Assembly: GCF_008152325.1 (NCBI RefSeq)
Contig: NZ_CP042243.1
Coordinates: forward strand, 62,001 to 126,000
Reading direction: 5' to 3'
Origin: Crassaminicella thermophila
GTDB lineage: Bacteria; Bacillota; Clostridia; Peptostreptococcales; Thermotaleaceae
DNA: 64,000 nucleotides
Shown here: positions 45,716 through 55,242 of the stretch, one piece after another
How the letters are laid out: the number at the start of each line of letters is the position of its first letter
How positions within the stretch are numbered: position 1 is the stretch's first letter
Made by a program: the position numbers and the translations under genes
Notes under the pieces: model-generated
Database searches by the model: none
Told to the model about the DNA's origin: nothing
The model's input: only the letters and a program-made list of their open reading frames with translations

Positions 45716-46852
45716 TTGAAGAAAGTTTTTAAGTATTTTTTATTGACAATCGTAATTTTGTTTTGTTTTTCTATGTTTTCAGTAAATTATGCCCAAGAGG
45801 TTGTAAAAGGAATCGTTATTGATAAAAATGCAGTTTTGTGTGAAGAACCAAAAAATTCAGCAAAGGTCTTAGCACAACTGCAATTAGGAGAAGCAGTATT
45901 CATAGAAGAAAATCATGGAAGTTGGTATAAAGTATGGACGAATGATGCTATGTTTGGGTGGGTACATAGTGAAAGTGTTTTAATTAGGGATAATGAAAAC
46001 GCTTTGATAGAAAAAGGCATTGTAGATGGAGAATATGTAAATATATATAAAAATCCAGATCAAGAATCGGATATATTAGGGAAATTAGGATTTTTAACTG
46101 AGGTTACAGTCGTTAAAAAAGATTCAGATTGGTATCAATTGGCCATGGGAAATGAGATAATAGGTTGGACTCCCTCTAAATCTATTATAACGACACCGTT
46201 TTCGCCAAAGGCAAAAGTTATTGTTGAAAATGGAAAAATCTATGAAAAAGCTTTTGCAAAAGGAAAATTTCTAAAAAACTTAGGAAAGAATAATATAGTA
46301 ACAATAGATGATTTTAAGAATGGATGGTTTCATGTTTCTTGGAGTGAAAGTGAAGAAGGCTGGATTGCTGCTAAGGAGGTTAAGGTTACACATAAGGACT
46401 TTATAATGACAGAAAGAAAAGAAAATCCTAGCAATGATTATGAAAATAAGGCTAAAGTTTTTGAGGATATTATAGAAACAGCTACATATCTTGGAGAAGG
46501 ATATAGTGCTACAGCCTATGATTTATCCATTGCCTCATGTGGAAAGCCAGTAGGAGCTAAGTATAGAGGGTATACAAGGACAGGATTAAATCTAAACGGA
46601 AAAAGCTGGGAAGAAGCAATGGTAGTAGCAGTAGATCCTAGAGTTATTCCTTTGGGTAGTAAAATCCTTGTACTATTTAATGAATCTGATTGGCGCTCTA
46701 AATATAATGGTGTATATTTAGCAGCAGATACAGGAGGAGGAGTAAAAGGAAAAACAATTGATCTTTATTTAGGAGATATAGGGAATGCAGAAATGCCAGA
46801 AGTAAGAAGATTTGGAAGAACATACAATGTAAAGGTTTATCTATTGAATTGA
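45716..46852 (+). CDS. secreted SH3-3D domain cell-wall protein
   Basis: A 378-residue exported protein. A signal peptide (about 1-26, ending YAQE) is followed by three SH3-like wall-binding repeats (each with a GWV/GWT/GWI ending near residues 80, 150 and 220) and a C-terminal 3D domain: TATAYDLSIASCGKPVGAKYRG, VAVDPRVIPLGSKI, AADTGGGVKGKTIDLY with the three Asp residues. It should be a lytic-transglycosylase-like or resuscitation-type wall hydrolase. TTG 45716 with GGGGGGA 8 bases upstream is preferred to the earlier in-frame TTG. Monocistronic, terminator follows. Confidence 0.9.
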   Translation: MKKVFKYFLLTIVILFCFSMFSVNYAQEVVKGIVIDKNAVLCEEPKNSAKVLAQLQLGEAVFIEENHGSWYKVWTNDAMFGWVHSESVLIRDNENALIEKGIVDGEYVNIYKNPDQESDILGKLGFLTEVTVVKKDSDWYQLAMGNEIIGWTPSKSIITTPFSPKAKVIVENGKIYEKAFAKGKFLKNLGKNNIVTIDDFKNGWFHVSWSESEEGWIAAKEVKVTHKDFIMTERKENPSNDYENKAKVFEDIIETATYLGEGYSATAYDLSIASCGKPVGAKYRGYTRTGLNLNGKSWEEAMVVAVDPRVIPLGSKILVLFNESDWRSKYNGVYLAADTGGGVKGKTIDLYLGDIGNAEMPEVRRFGRTYNVKVYLLN

Positions 46853-46853
46853 T

Positions 46854-46881
46854 AAAAGCCCAGGTTAGGGCTTTTTTTGTT
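46854..46881 (+). terminator. terminator of the 3D-domain gene
   Basis: AAAAGCCC/GGGCTTTT with AGGTTA loop and T-run. Confidence 0.85.
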
Positions 46882-47034
46882 CTTTAGGGAATTATAAATT
46901 TCTTAGAATGTGGATAACTAGGGGATCAAATAGTTTATAAGGAATTTGAGCAACGGAAATTTCAAAGAGGATTCTTTGAAATTTCGTTAGCGAAATGAGC
47001 ATATGCGATAGCATAATGCGAATTTTTTTGTAAG
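46880..47034. repeat. noncoding repeat cluster upstream of the ger operon
   Basis: Contains TCTTTAGGGAATTATAAAT (46881-46899; similar at 55147-55165), a long hairpin AACGGAAATTTCAAAGA/TCTTTGAAATTTCGTT (46952-46988), and GAGCATATGCGATAGCATAA (46997-47016) followed by TGCGAATTTTTTTGTAAG (47017-47034), which recurs in variant form at 63448-63484. Looks like a mosaic of intergenic repeats. Confidence 0.6.
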
Positions 47035-47090
47035 AAATATGTATTGCTTAGCTATAAATGGAAAAGCTAATCTTATGGAGGTGAGTACCT

Positions 47091-48182
47091 TTGAATGAAT
47101 CTCTTACTAATAGACAGATTGCCTTTATTATTTTTGGTGTCCTTGTAGGCTATGGTGTGATGGGGCTTCCAAAAAATGTTGCAGAAAATACAGGAACAGG
47201 GGGATGGTTTACACTCCTTATAGCAACAATTATAACAATGGTTATAACCTATATGCTTACATACCTTTCATATGTTCATAAAAATAAAACCATCTATGAG
47301 TATAGTCAACTATTAACAGGTAAGGTTGTTACCTATATATTTATGATTTTATATATTTTTTATTATTTTTTAGTTTTTAGTATGTTGGGAAGAATTTCTT
47401 GTGAGACTATTAAACTTAGTATATTGTTAAAAACTCCTGTATGGGCATTAAGTTTTGTTTTTTTTTCTATTTCTTATTATGCATTAACAAAGAGATTGCG
47501 TGTCATTGCAAGGCTTTGTGAGATCTATGGGGTTATTATTATTTTTGCTTCAGTTATGATGTATTTAGCTATATTTACCCAAGGAAAATTAGTTAATATA
47601 AAGCCTTTTTTTATTTTAGAAGATTTGCCGGTATATATGAAAGCATCTGTAAAACTGATATTTCCTTTTTTAGGGATAGAAATACTAACCATTATTCCTT
47701 TTGATAAAAAGAATGGTAAAAATGTATTTAAATATACAATTTTTATGGTAGCTTTTATAGGACTTTTTTATATATTAGTAGCAGAGTCCTGCATTTCTGT
47801 AATGGGGGTGGATGGTATAATCCACTACAATGATGCATTATTAGCTACAATAAGAAGAACAGATATTAAAAGCCTACAATTTGTAAGAAGGTTAGATGGT
47901 ATTTTTTTAGTTATATGGACTATGGCTATATTTTGTACTATGATTATATGGGCTTATGGAGGAGTTTTGCTTTTGAGCAAATGGTTTAAAAAGATTCCTT
48001 TTAATTTACTTTCATTTACTGTTGTTTTTTTAGCCTATATTGTTTCTTTGATTCCATCTACCTTTGATCAAGTACAAAAAATACTCGATTATATGGGTTA
48101 TTACGGATTTGTGTGTATTATTGTTATACCAAGTATATTATTTTTTATTACGAAGGTGAAAAAATATGATAAGAAAATGTAG
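47091..48182 (+). CDS. GerAB-type spore germination permease
   Basis: A 363-residue protein with about ten membrane segments, of the GerAB/ArcD-like endospore germination permease family: LTNRQIAFIIFGVLVGYGVMGLPK at the N-terminus, and the C-terminal segment SLIPSTFDQVQKILDYMGYYGFV. It is the germinant-binding transport-like subunit of the spore inner-membrane receptor. TTG 47091 behind TGGAGGTGAG. First of three genes, overlapping the GerAC-type gene by 17 bases. Confidence 0.93.
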   Translation: MNESLTNRQIAFIIFGVLVGYGVMGLPKNVAENTGTGGWFTLLIATIITMVITYMLTYLSYVHKNKTIYEYSQLLTGKVVTYIFMILYIFYYFLVFSMLGRISCETIKLSILLKTPVWALSFVFFSISYYALTKRLRVIARLCEIYGVIIIFASVMMYLAIFTQGKLVNIKPFFILEDLPVYMKASVKLIFPFLGIEILTIIPFDKKNGKNVFKYTIFMVAFIGLFYILVAESCISVMGVDGIIHYNDALLATIRRTDIKSLQFVRRLDGIFLVIWTMAIFCTMIIWAYGGVLLLSKWFKKIPFNLLSFTVVFLAYIVSLIPSTFDQVQKILDYMGYYGFVCIIVIPSILFFITKVKKYDKKM

Positions 48183-49290
48183 TAAGTTATTGATCCTATG
48201 CATATTTTTATTGATTTTAACAAGTTGTTGGGATTATGAAGATATAGACAAAAAATGTATTAATGTTTCTGTTGGAGTAGATGTTGTTGATGATAAAATT
48301 GAATTTTCTGGTGAAATTGCACAGCTCACTCCTTCTGCTGAAAGTCAAGAAAAATCTCAAGTAGCAGGTGTATACACTGTATTAGCTTATGGAAAAACCT
48401 TTGAGGAAGCAAGAACAAATTATGATTCACTAAATCCTTTTTCTACATTTTTAGGAGCAACAAGAGTTGTTGTGTTTGGACAAAATTATGCAAAACAGGG
48501 AATAAAGCCTTATTTATATAGAATTAATTATATTTATGACTATAGAAAAACAATTTTGCCAGTAGTTTGCCGTGAAGGCCCTAAAGAATTATTTAAAGTA
48601 AAAATAGAAAGAGATATTGCAGTAGGATTTTTGATAGAAGATATTTTAAATCATTTAGCAAGTAGTGGAAGAGCTATATATCCAACAGTTGGAGAATTGA
48701 TTTCGTATGTAGAAGCAGGAAGTGGATGTTATGTGATTCCCTATATAGGAATAGAAAAAAATGAGATAAAATATTTAGGTCTTGCAGTAATGAAAGAGTC
48801 AAAATTAATAGGGGTTATTAATCTTAAAGAAACATATGGGATATTATACATATTGGCAGAAAAACCTAGAATTATTGAAGTGATTGATTACAATAAAAAT
48901 AAGATATCTTTTCGAACAGTAGTAAAAAAAAGAAAGATACAAACAAATTATAAAAATGAAAAAGTTTCTATCAAGATAGATATAGATTTAAAGGCAGAGA
49001 TGCGGTATCAATATGTTCAAAAGCCAGTTACAGATAAAGATATAAAAGAATTAGAAAAGATACTATCAGAAAAGGTAAAAAATGATGTTATGAAGGCTAT
49101 TCAAAAAGCCCAAAATGAATTTGAATGTGATTATTTTCAATTTGAAAAATATTTCAAAGCAAAATACCCTAAAATTTATAAAAAAATGAAATGGGAAGAG
49201 ATATTTCCTAAAGCAGATATAGCTGTAATGGTTAAAACAAAAATTGTAAATAAGAGTTTAGCAGATCCAAATGCAAAAAAGAAATATTAA
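48166..49290 (+). CDS. GerAC-type (Ger(x)C) germination lipoprotein
   Basis: A 374-residue lipoprotein with lipobox LTSC at the end of the signal helix, then WDYEDIDKKCINVSVGVDVV typical of Ger(x)C. The C-terminal domain includes RTVVKKRKIQTNYKNEKVSIKIDIDL and the helical ELEKILSEKVKNDVMKAIQKAQNEFECDYFQFEKYF. It assists the receptor at the spore membrane. Second gene of the operon. Confidence 0.93.
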   Translation: MIRKCSKLLILCIFLLILTSCWDYEDIDKKCINVSVGVDVVDDKIEFSGEIAQLTPSAESQEKSQVAGVYTVLAYGKTFEEARTNYDSLNPFSTFLGATRVVVFGQNYAKQGIKPYLYRINYIYDYRKTILPVVCREGPKELFKVKIERDIAVGFLIEDILNHLASSGRAIYPTVGELISYVEAGSGCYVIPYIGIEKNEIKYLGLAVMKESKLIGVINLKETYGILYILAEKPRIIEVIDYNKNKISFRTVVKKRKIQTNYKNEKVSIKIDIDLKAEMRYQYVQKPVTDKDIKELEKILSEKVKNDVMKAIQKAQNEFECDYFQFEKYFKAKYPKIYKKMKWEEIFPKADIAVMVKTKIVNKSLADPNAKKKY

Positions 49291-49302
49291 AGGATGGATA
49301 GA

Positions 49303-50733
49303 ATGAAAAAGAGAAATGACTTGATGAATAAAATAAAAGAATTAAGCGATGAAAATTTTGGTGTGTTCGTAAGAAAGCTATCTATTAAGAACACAGAAGT
49401 ATTTATTTTATATATCCCTGAACTTACAGATCGCGGGTTATTATCGGATCATATTATAAAACCTATCTTGCAGTATGGAAAAGAGCAAACTCTTACAATA
49501 GATAAAATACTAGATTCTGTTATTTATGTAGATGATATTTCTAGTGATGATGATGAAAACAAGATGATTGATTATCTTTTAGAAGGAAAATCTATCGTTA
49601 TTCTTTCTAAGGAGAATAAATATATTGTTGCAAATACTACAAAGGTTGAGCAGAGAAAGGTTCAGTCACCAGAAGTAGAGACTACCCTAAGAGGACCTAA
49701 GGATGCTTTTACTGAAAATTTAGACACTAACTTGTCTCTTATCCGTTATAGAATCAAAGATCCTTCTCTTAGAATTGATAAAATAGTAGTTGGAAAAAGG
49801 ACGAAAACAAATACAGCAGTTGTTTATATAAAAGATATAGCAAATCCAAAGTATGTAGAAGAAGTAAAAAAAAGAATCCAAAATATCAGTGTGGATGGAA
49901 TCCTTGAGTCTGGATACATTCAAAAATTTATCTTAAATAATTCTTTCGATTTCTTTCCACAAACAGGGATTATAGAGCGGTCTGATACTGCATGTGCAAA
50001 CCTATTAGAAGGGAAGATATGCATTGTTGTAGAAGGAAGCAATTTAGGTTTAGTAGTGCCAAAGACTTTTATTGAATTTTTAGATGTAGCAGAAAATCAT
50101 TATGATAATTTATATTTATCAATGTTTGCTAAAATACTGACTGTACTAGCCTTGAGCATATCTTTGGTAGTATCTTCCTTGTATATTGCTGTTGTAGGCT
50201 TTCATACAGATATTTTGCCACCCCAATATATTTTAAGCTTGGCCATTGCCAGAAGAACAGTTCCTTTTAATGCAATAATAGAAGCTCTTGTTATGGAGTT
50301 TATTTCAGAAATATTAAGGGAAGCAAGTATAAGGCTTCCCAAACAAGTAGGACCGGCTATTGGAATAGTTGGAGCCATTGTAATTGGACAAGCTGCAGTT
50401 GCTGCAGGACTTGTTAGTCCACTTTTGGTAATCATTGTATCCTTGTCTATGATGTGTTCTTTTATAGCGGCAGACTATACTATTATTAGTCCGATTCGTA
50501 TTTTAAAATTTTTATTGATTTTCATAACAGGTATATTTGGATTATTTGGATTCGTTATGGGAATTACTGTGATTGTTATTAACTTATGTGCCCAAACAAG
50601 TTTTGGTATACCTTACTTTGCTCCTGTTGCACCCTTTCATTTAAAAGATATAATCAACTATATTTTAAGTGATATTACATTAGAAAAAATGAGACCAAAA
50701 TTTTTACATACAAAAGATAAAACAAGGCAATAA
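49303..50733 (+). CDS. GerAA-type spore germination protein
   Basis: A 476-residue GerA-family protein: a soluble N-terminal region (to about residue 240), then four or five membrane segments with the family motifs LPPQYILSLAIARRTVPFNAIIEALVMEF, PKQVGPAIGIVGAIVIGQAAVAAGLVSPLL and FAPVAPFHLKD. ATG 49303 follows AAAGGA at a proper distance; the upstream ATG at 49294 overlaps that SD. The operon order is B-C-A instead of the usual A-B-C. Confidence 0.94.
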   Translation: MKKRNDLMNKIKELSDENFGVFVRKLSIKNTEVFILYIPELTDRGLLSDHIIKPILQYGKEQTLTIDKILDSVIYVDDISSDDDENKMIDYLLEGKSIVILSKENKYIVANTTKVEQRKVQSPEVETTLRGPKDAFTENLDTNLSLIRYRIKDPSLRIDKIVVGKRTKTNTAVVYIKDIANPKYVEEVKKRIQNISVDGILESGYIQKFILNNSFDFFPQTGIIERSDTACANLLEGKICIVVEGSNLGLVVPKTFIEFLDVAENHYDNLYLSMFAKILTVLALSISLVVSSLYIAVVGFHTDILPPQYILSLAIARRTVPFNAIIEALVMEFISEILREASIRLPKQVGPAIGIVGAIVIGQAAVAAGLVSPLLVIIVSLSMMCSFIAADYTIISPIRILKFLLIFITGIFGLFGFVMGITVIVINLCAQTSFGIPYFAPVAPFHLKDIINYILSDITLEKMRPKFLHTKDKTRQ

Positions 50734-50828
50734 ATAATCTGACTTTACATAATAGCTTTTGGGTATTAAAATTTGTAGCAAGGGAAGATTTTATAGCTTA
50801 TATTAAGTCTATTTTGGAGCTGATAAAA

Positions 50829-52499
50829 TTGATAGAATTGTTAAAACATTTGATTAATAATCTAGGGTATGTCATTGTTATTGCCTTTTTTATTTCAAGA
50901 TTAAATACTTTTCGGCAGATGGTGCAAAAGGATAAGATAAGAAAGATAGAACTTTTTATACTTGCCTTTATATTTGGAGGAATTGGAATCATCGGAACCT
51001 ATGTAGGGATTAATGTACGTGGAGCCATTGCTAATACAAGAAATATAGGGGTGATGGTAGGAGGTATACTTTGCGGCCCTTTTGTAGGAATTATTGGAGG
51101 CTTACTTGCAGGCGTACATAGAATCCTTATTGATATAGGTGGGATTACTGCTTTCCCTTGTGCTTTAGCAACAGTAATGGGTGGGTATTTATCAGGTATT
51201 ATCTATAAAAAATCAAATATTAAAAATCGTTGGTTTTATGGACTCCTTGGTGGAATTCTTGTAGAAAATTTGAGCATGCTTTTTATTTTATTATTTTCAA
51301 GGCCTTTTGACTTAGCACTAAGCATTGTAAAAGATATTTATGTTCCTATGGTTTTAATCAATGGTATAGGAATTGCTATTGTTATTATGATTACAGAAAA
51401 TATTTTTGAAGCAGAAGAAGAAATTGCTGCAAAGCAAGCAAAACATGCCCTGGAAATTGCAAATAAAACATTACCTTATTTTAGAGATGTGAACAAGAAT
51501 TCATTAAAAAGAGTCTGTCAGATTATTAAGGATTCTGTGAAGGCAGATGCAGTTTCTATTACAGATAGAAAATATATTCTTGCCCATGTTGGGAGTGGAG
51601 AAGATCATCATACTGCTGGCAAGTCCATTTTAACAAAAGCAACTGAGAGGGTAATGAGGCAAGGATCCATTGAAATATTGAATACATCTGAAGAAATTGA
51701 TTGTATAGATGAAAATTGTCCGTTAAAATCAGGAATTATTGTTCCTCTTAAGGAAAATGATCAAGTAATTGGAACACTAAAAATTTATTATAATGATGAA
51801 AACTCTATTACATTCCGAGATATAAGCTTAGCAGAAGGTTTATCCCAACTTATTTCTACTCAGCTTGAGATAAGTAAGCTTGAAAAGTTAAGAGAGATGG
51901 CAAACAAATCTGAGATTAAAGCTTTGCAAGCACAAATTAATCCACATTTTTTATTTAATGCATTAAATACAATTGTGTCTTTTATGCGGTTGGATATAGA
52001 CAAAGCTAGAGAGTTGATTATAGATTTATCAACCTATTTAAGGTACAATATTGAAAAAGGAGATGAGCTTGTAAGTCTAAATAAAGAATTAGAACAGGTA
52101 AGAGCATATATAAAGATAGAACAGGCAAGATATGGAGATAAACTAAATATTATTTATGACATAAAAGATATGATAGACATAAAAATTCCAAGTCTCACTA
52201 TACAACCTCTTGTTGAAAATGCAATAAAACATGGAATCTTAAAAAATAACAATAATGGGTCTATAAGAATTACGGTAAAAGAAAAAAAAGGCAAGGAAAA
52301 GGTAAAAATAATTATAGAAGATAATGGTGTGGGTATAGATGAAGAAGTAATTGAAGGAATCGAGAGAGGAAAAACAAAGGAAGGAAGTATTGGACTTTTA
52401 AATGTACATAATAGATTGAAACTGATTTATGGAAAAGGCCTTAAAATTGAGCGATTAAAAAATGGAACGAGAATTTCTTTTGAAATTTATCATAAATAG
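50829..52499 (+). CDS. LytS-type sensor histidine kinase (5TM-LYT, GAF, HisK)
   Basis: A 556-residue membrane kinase. Residues about 1-200 carry the 5TM-5TMR_LYT domain (VIVIAFFISRLNTFRQMVQ, GAIANTRNIGVMVGGILCGPFVGIIGGLLAGVHRI), then a GAF domain (about 225-360), then LQAQINPHFLFNALNTIVSFMR with the phospho-acceptor His and a C-terminal ATPase (ENAIKHGI, IIIEDNGVGID, IGLLNVHNRLKLIYG). TTG 50829 is preferred (GGAG 9 bases upstream). With the LytTR regulator downstream and a CstA transporter beyond, it resembles pyruvate-responsive systems such as BtsS/BtsR. Confidence 0.93.
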   Translation: MIELLKHLINNLGYVIVIAFFISRLNTFRQMVQKDKIRKIELFILAFIFGGIGIIGTYVGINVRGAIANTRNIGVMVGGILCGPFVGIIGGLLAGVHRILIDIGGITAFPCALATVMGGYLSGIIYKKSNIKNRWFYGLLGGILVENLSMLFILLFSRPFDLALSIVKDIYVPMVLINGIGIAIVIMITENIFEAEEEIAAKQAKHALEIANKTLPYFRDVNKNSLKRVCQIIKDSVKADAVSITDRKYILAHVGSGEDHHTAGKSILTKATERVMRQGSIEILNTSEEIDCIDENCPLKSGIIVPLKENDQVIGTLKIYYNDENSITFRDISLAEGLSQLISTQLEISKLEKLREMANKSEIKALQAQINPHFLFNALNTIVSFMRLDIDKARELIIDLSTYLRYNIEKGDELVSLNKELEQVRAYIKIEQARYGDKLNIIYDIKDMIDIKIPSLTIQPLVENAIKHGILKNNNNGSIRITVKEKKGKEKVKIIIEDNGVGIDEEVIEGIERGKTKEGSIGLLNVHNRLKLIYGKGLKIERLKNGTRISFEIYHK

Positions 52500-52514
52500 A
52501 GAGGAGGAAAGATT

Positions 52515-53225
52515 TTGAAATGTATTATCGTAGAAGATGAATATCCATCTAGAGAAGAACTAAAGTATTTTATTAAAGAATATAGCAGTATTGAAATTAT
52601 AGAGGAATTTGAAGAAGCTTTAAGTGCGTTAAAATTTTTAGAAAAAAATAATGTAGATGTTATATTTTTAGATATTAATATGCCCCAATTAGATGGAATG
52701 ACATTTAGTAAGGTTATTAGTAAGTTTAAACAAAAGCCTAAAATTGTATTTATCACAGCTTATAAAGAGTATGCAGTAGAAGCATTTGAAGTACATGCTT
52801 TTGATTATATATTAAAGCCATATTCAAAAGAAAGAATGATTCATGCTCTAAAGAAACTAGAAGATAGTGAAGAAAAATTTGATAAAACATACAAATATGA
52901 TAAGATTATTTTATGTAAGAATGAAAAAATGATTGTAATAGATTGGGTAGATATTTATTACTGTGAAGCCCATGAAAGAGAAACAATTGTTTATGCAAAG
53001 GATGAAAAATATGTTGCAAAAATGAATATTTCCCAATTCTTTGAAAAATTACCTAAAGATAAATTCTTTAGAAGTCATCGTTCATATATCTTAAATCTTG
53101 ATAAGATTCAGGAGATCATTCCTTGGTTTAACAATACATATAATGTGAAACTTGTTGATATAGATGCTCAAATTCCTGTTAGTAGGAAAAATATAAAAGA
53201 ATTTCGAAGAATTATGGGTATATAG
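52515..53225 (+). CDS. LytTR-family response regulator
   Basis: A 236-residue regulator: receiver domain with CIIVEDEYPSREELKYF, VIFLDINMPQLDGM (phospho-Asp) and FITAYKEYAVEAFEVHAFDYILKP, then a LytTR DNA-binding domain (YYCEAHERETIVY, FFRSHRSYILNLDKIQEIIPWFNNTYNVKL). TTG 52515 behind GAGGAGG. Forms a two-gene operon with the kinase. Probable target is cstA, whose upstream region has paired ATTTCGTG repeats. Confidence 0.94.
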   Translation: MKCIIVEDEYPSREELKYFIKEYSSIEIIEEFEEALSALKFLEKNNVDVIFLDINMPQLDGMTFSKVISKFKQKPKIVFITAYKEYAVEAFEVHAFDYILKPYSKERMIHALKKLEDSEEKFDKTYKYDKIILCKNEKMIVIDWVDIYYCEAHERETIVYAKDEKYVAKMNISQFFEKLPKDKFFRSHRSYILNLDKIQEIIPWFNNTYNVKLVDIDAQIPVSRKNIKEFRRIMGI

Positions 53226-53239
53226 ATATTGCAATTTAC

Positions 53240-53265
53240 ACACGAATGAAATTTCGTGTTTATTT
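53240..53265 (+). terminator. hairpin at the end of the lytS-lytR operon
   Basis: ACACGAA/TTCGTGT followed by TTATTTTTTT. Its right arm overlaps the first ATTTCGTG repeat. Confidence 0.65.
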
Positions 53266-53279
53266 TTTTGCATTTCGTG
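53251..53279 (+). promoter_or_regulatory. paired direct repeats, candidate LytTR binding site for cstA
   Basis: ATTTCGTG occurs at 53251-53258 and 53272-53279, 21 bp (two helical turns) apart, about 55 bp upstream of the TATAAT at 53333-53338. The latter lacks a good -35, fitting an activator-dependent promoter. Confidence 0.5.
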
Positions 53280-53375
53280 CTTCTAATTTTTCATTTCATT
53301 GTAAAACTCCCCTTTTTGAAATACTTTAAAAATATAATAAGTACATAGACAAATTATTTTAAAGGAGGAGAGCAG

Positions 53376-54800
53376 ATGTTTACTTTTATTTTATCAATTG
53401 CAATTTTAATTTTAGGTTATTTTGTTTATGGTAAGTTTGTGGAAAACGTTTTCGGAATTGATGATACAAAAGTAACGCCAGCTGTATCTATGGAAGATGG
53501 TGTAGACTATATTCCTATGAGTTGGCCAAGAATATTCTTGATTCAATTCCTAAATATTGCAGGATTAGGACCTATATATGGAGCAATAGCAGGTGCATTA
53601 TGGGGACCAGCTGCATTTTTATGGATTGTATTTGGATGTATCTTTGCAGGAGCTGTACATGACTATTTCTCAGGAATGCTATCTATTCGTCATAAAGGAA
53701 CTAGTGTATCAGAGATTGTAGGAATTTATTTAGGTGATACGGCTAAAACAATTATGAGAGTTTTTAGTGTAGTATTATTGATATTAGTAGGTGTTGTTTT
53801 CGTAATGGGACCTGCAGGGTTGTTAGCAAATATAACAGGGCTTAGCAAAACTTTATTAATTGGTATTATCATTATCTATTATTTACTTGCAACAGTACTG
53901 CCAGTAGATAAACTAATAGGAAAGATTTATCCAATATTTGGTGCATCACTCTTAATTATGGCAGTAGGGATTGGGATAGGAATAATTACAAAAGGATATA
54001 CAATTCCAGAAATTACATTAGCGAATCTACATCCAAAAGGAACTCCATTCTTTCCTTTCTTATTCATAACGATTGCATGTGGTGCAATATCAGGATTCCA
54101 TGCAACACAATCACCACTTATGGCTAGGTGTGTAAGAAAAGAAAGTGAAGGAAGAAGAATTTTCTATGGATCAATGATTGCAGAAGGTATTATTGCTATT
54201 ATTTGGGCTGCAGCATCTATGGCATTCTTTGGAGGTACAGAAGGATTAGCAGCAACACTTGCAAATGGTGGACCAGGAGTAGTAGTAAATGAAATATCAA
54301 AGACATTGCTTGGAACTGTAGGGGGCGTACTTGCCATGTTAGGGGTAGTAGCTTGTCCGATAACATCAGGAGATACTGCTTTTAGAAGTGCAAGATTAGT
54401 AATTGCAGATGCTATTAACTTAAAACAAGAAAAGGCAATTAATAGATTTTATATTGCGATTCCATTATTTGCAGTAGGTGTAGCTCTTACAAAAATTGAC
54501 TTTGGTATTGTTTGGAGATATTTCTCATGGTCAAACCAAACTTTAGCAATGATTGTACTTTGGGCTGCAGCAACATATCTAGCAAATAAAGGGAAATTCC
54601 ATTGGATTTGTAGTATACCAGCAACATTCATGACAGGTGTAACAACAGCATATATTTTACAAGCAAAAGAAGGATTTAAATTAGCTGCATCTATTTCAAA
54701 TACGGTAGGAATTGTTTTAGCTGTTATGTTCTTTGCAATGTTTATGAATAAGGTAAAAAAAGAGCAAAAAAATCTAAAAGCACATGCAACTGCAAAATAA
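53376..54800 (+). CDS. cstA: CstA-family (carbon starvation/pyruvate) transporter
   Basis: A 474-residue polytopic permease with the CstA signatures ILILGYFVYGKFVENVFGID, GPIYGAIAGALWGPAAFLWIVFGCIFAGAVHDYFSGM, SGFHATQSPLMARCV and CPITSGDTAFRSARLVIAD. It is the short form lacking the long C-terminal extension of E. coli CstA. SD AAAGGAGGAG. Placed behind a LytS/LytTR pair, as BtsT is with BtsSR, so pyruvate uptake is the best guess. Confidence 0.9.
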   Translation: MFTFILSIAILILGYFVYGKFVENVFGIDDTKVTPAVSMEDGVDYIPMSWPRIFLIQFLNIAGLGPIYGAIAGALWGPAAFLWIVFGCIFAGAVHDYFSGMLSIRHKGTSVSEIVGIYLGDTAKTIMRVFSVVLLILVGVVFVMGPAGLLANITGLSKTLLIGIIIIYYLLATVLPVDKLIGKIYPIFGASLLIMAVGIGIGIITKGYTIPEITLANLHPKGTPFFPFLFITIACGAISGFHATQSPLMARCVRKESEGRRIFYGSMIAEGIIAIIWAAASMAFFGGTEGLAATLANGGPGVVVNEISKTLLGTVGGVLAMLGVVACPITSGDTAFRSARLVIADAINLKQEKAINRFYIAIPLFAVGVALTKIDFGIVWRYFSWSNQTLAMIVLWAAATYLANKGKFHWICSIPATFMTGVTTAYILQAKEGFKLAASISNTVGIVLAVMFFAMFMNKVKKEQKNLKAHATAK

Positions 54801-54802
54801 TT

Positions 54803-54832
54803 AAAAGCAGGTGAGTAATCACCTGCTTTTTA
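54803..54832 (+). terminator. terminator of cstA
   Basis: AAAAGCAGGTGA/TCACCTGCTTTT with a GTAA loop. Confidence 0.9.
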
Positions 54833-54964
54833 AAATATAATAAATTGTAGAATATAGACTATTTTTAAAGGTTCGTCATATTTTTACATGTTATTTTTAC
54901 ATATTTTTTTTATAGGGTATGTTAAGATATGAAAAAAAAGAGTCATGGACAAGGGGGATAACAC

Positions 54965-55078
54965 ATGGAAAATCTAAAAATAGCTTGTAAATGCAGTACG
55001 TGTGTAAAAAAATGCAAACAATATATTTTGTGTGGGGATGTATTATATTGTCCAAAGTATGTAAAAAATAAGTCTTAA
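54965..55078 (+). CDS. 37-residue cysteine-rich micro-protein
   Basis: ATG 54965 sits 7 bases after AAGGGGG and opens a 37-codon frame with six cysteines arranged C-x-C-x2-C-x3-C-x5-C-x5-C (ACKCSTCVKKC..., LCGDVLYCPKY). This looks like a small metal-binding (zinc-ribbon or rubredoxin-like) protein. It is free-standing between the cstA terminator and a clear terminator of its own at 55111, which supports an expressed gene. No family recognised. Confidence 0.65.
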   Translation: MENLKIACKCSTCVKKCKQYILCGDVLYCPKYVKNKS

Positions 55079-55110
55079 AGGAATAGGGTGTTATATTTTG
55101 TTAAACTAGA

Positions 55111-55143
55111 AAAAAGATAACTTTTTAGCAGAGTTATCTTTTT
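55111..55143 (+). terminator. terminator after the micro-protein gene
   Basis: AAAAAGATAACT/AGTTATCTTTTT around TTTTTAGCAG. Confidence 0.8.
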
Positions 55144-55190
55144 TATTCTTTAGGAAATTATAAATATCTTAAAATTGTGGATTGTTGAGT
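55144..55190. repeat. partial copy of the 46880 intergenic repeat
   Basis: TTCTTTAGGAAATTATAAAT and the following AAATTGTGGAT resemble 46880-46918 (TTCTTTAGGGAATTATAAAT ... AATGTGGAT). Nothing else recognised before the T-box promoter. Confidence 0.5.
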
Positions 55191-55242
55191 GATGATAATT
55201 TTTTTATTTATAGAAATATAGAAAAATATGAAAAATTTTATA

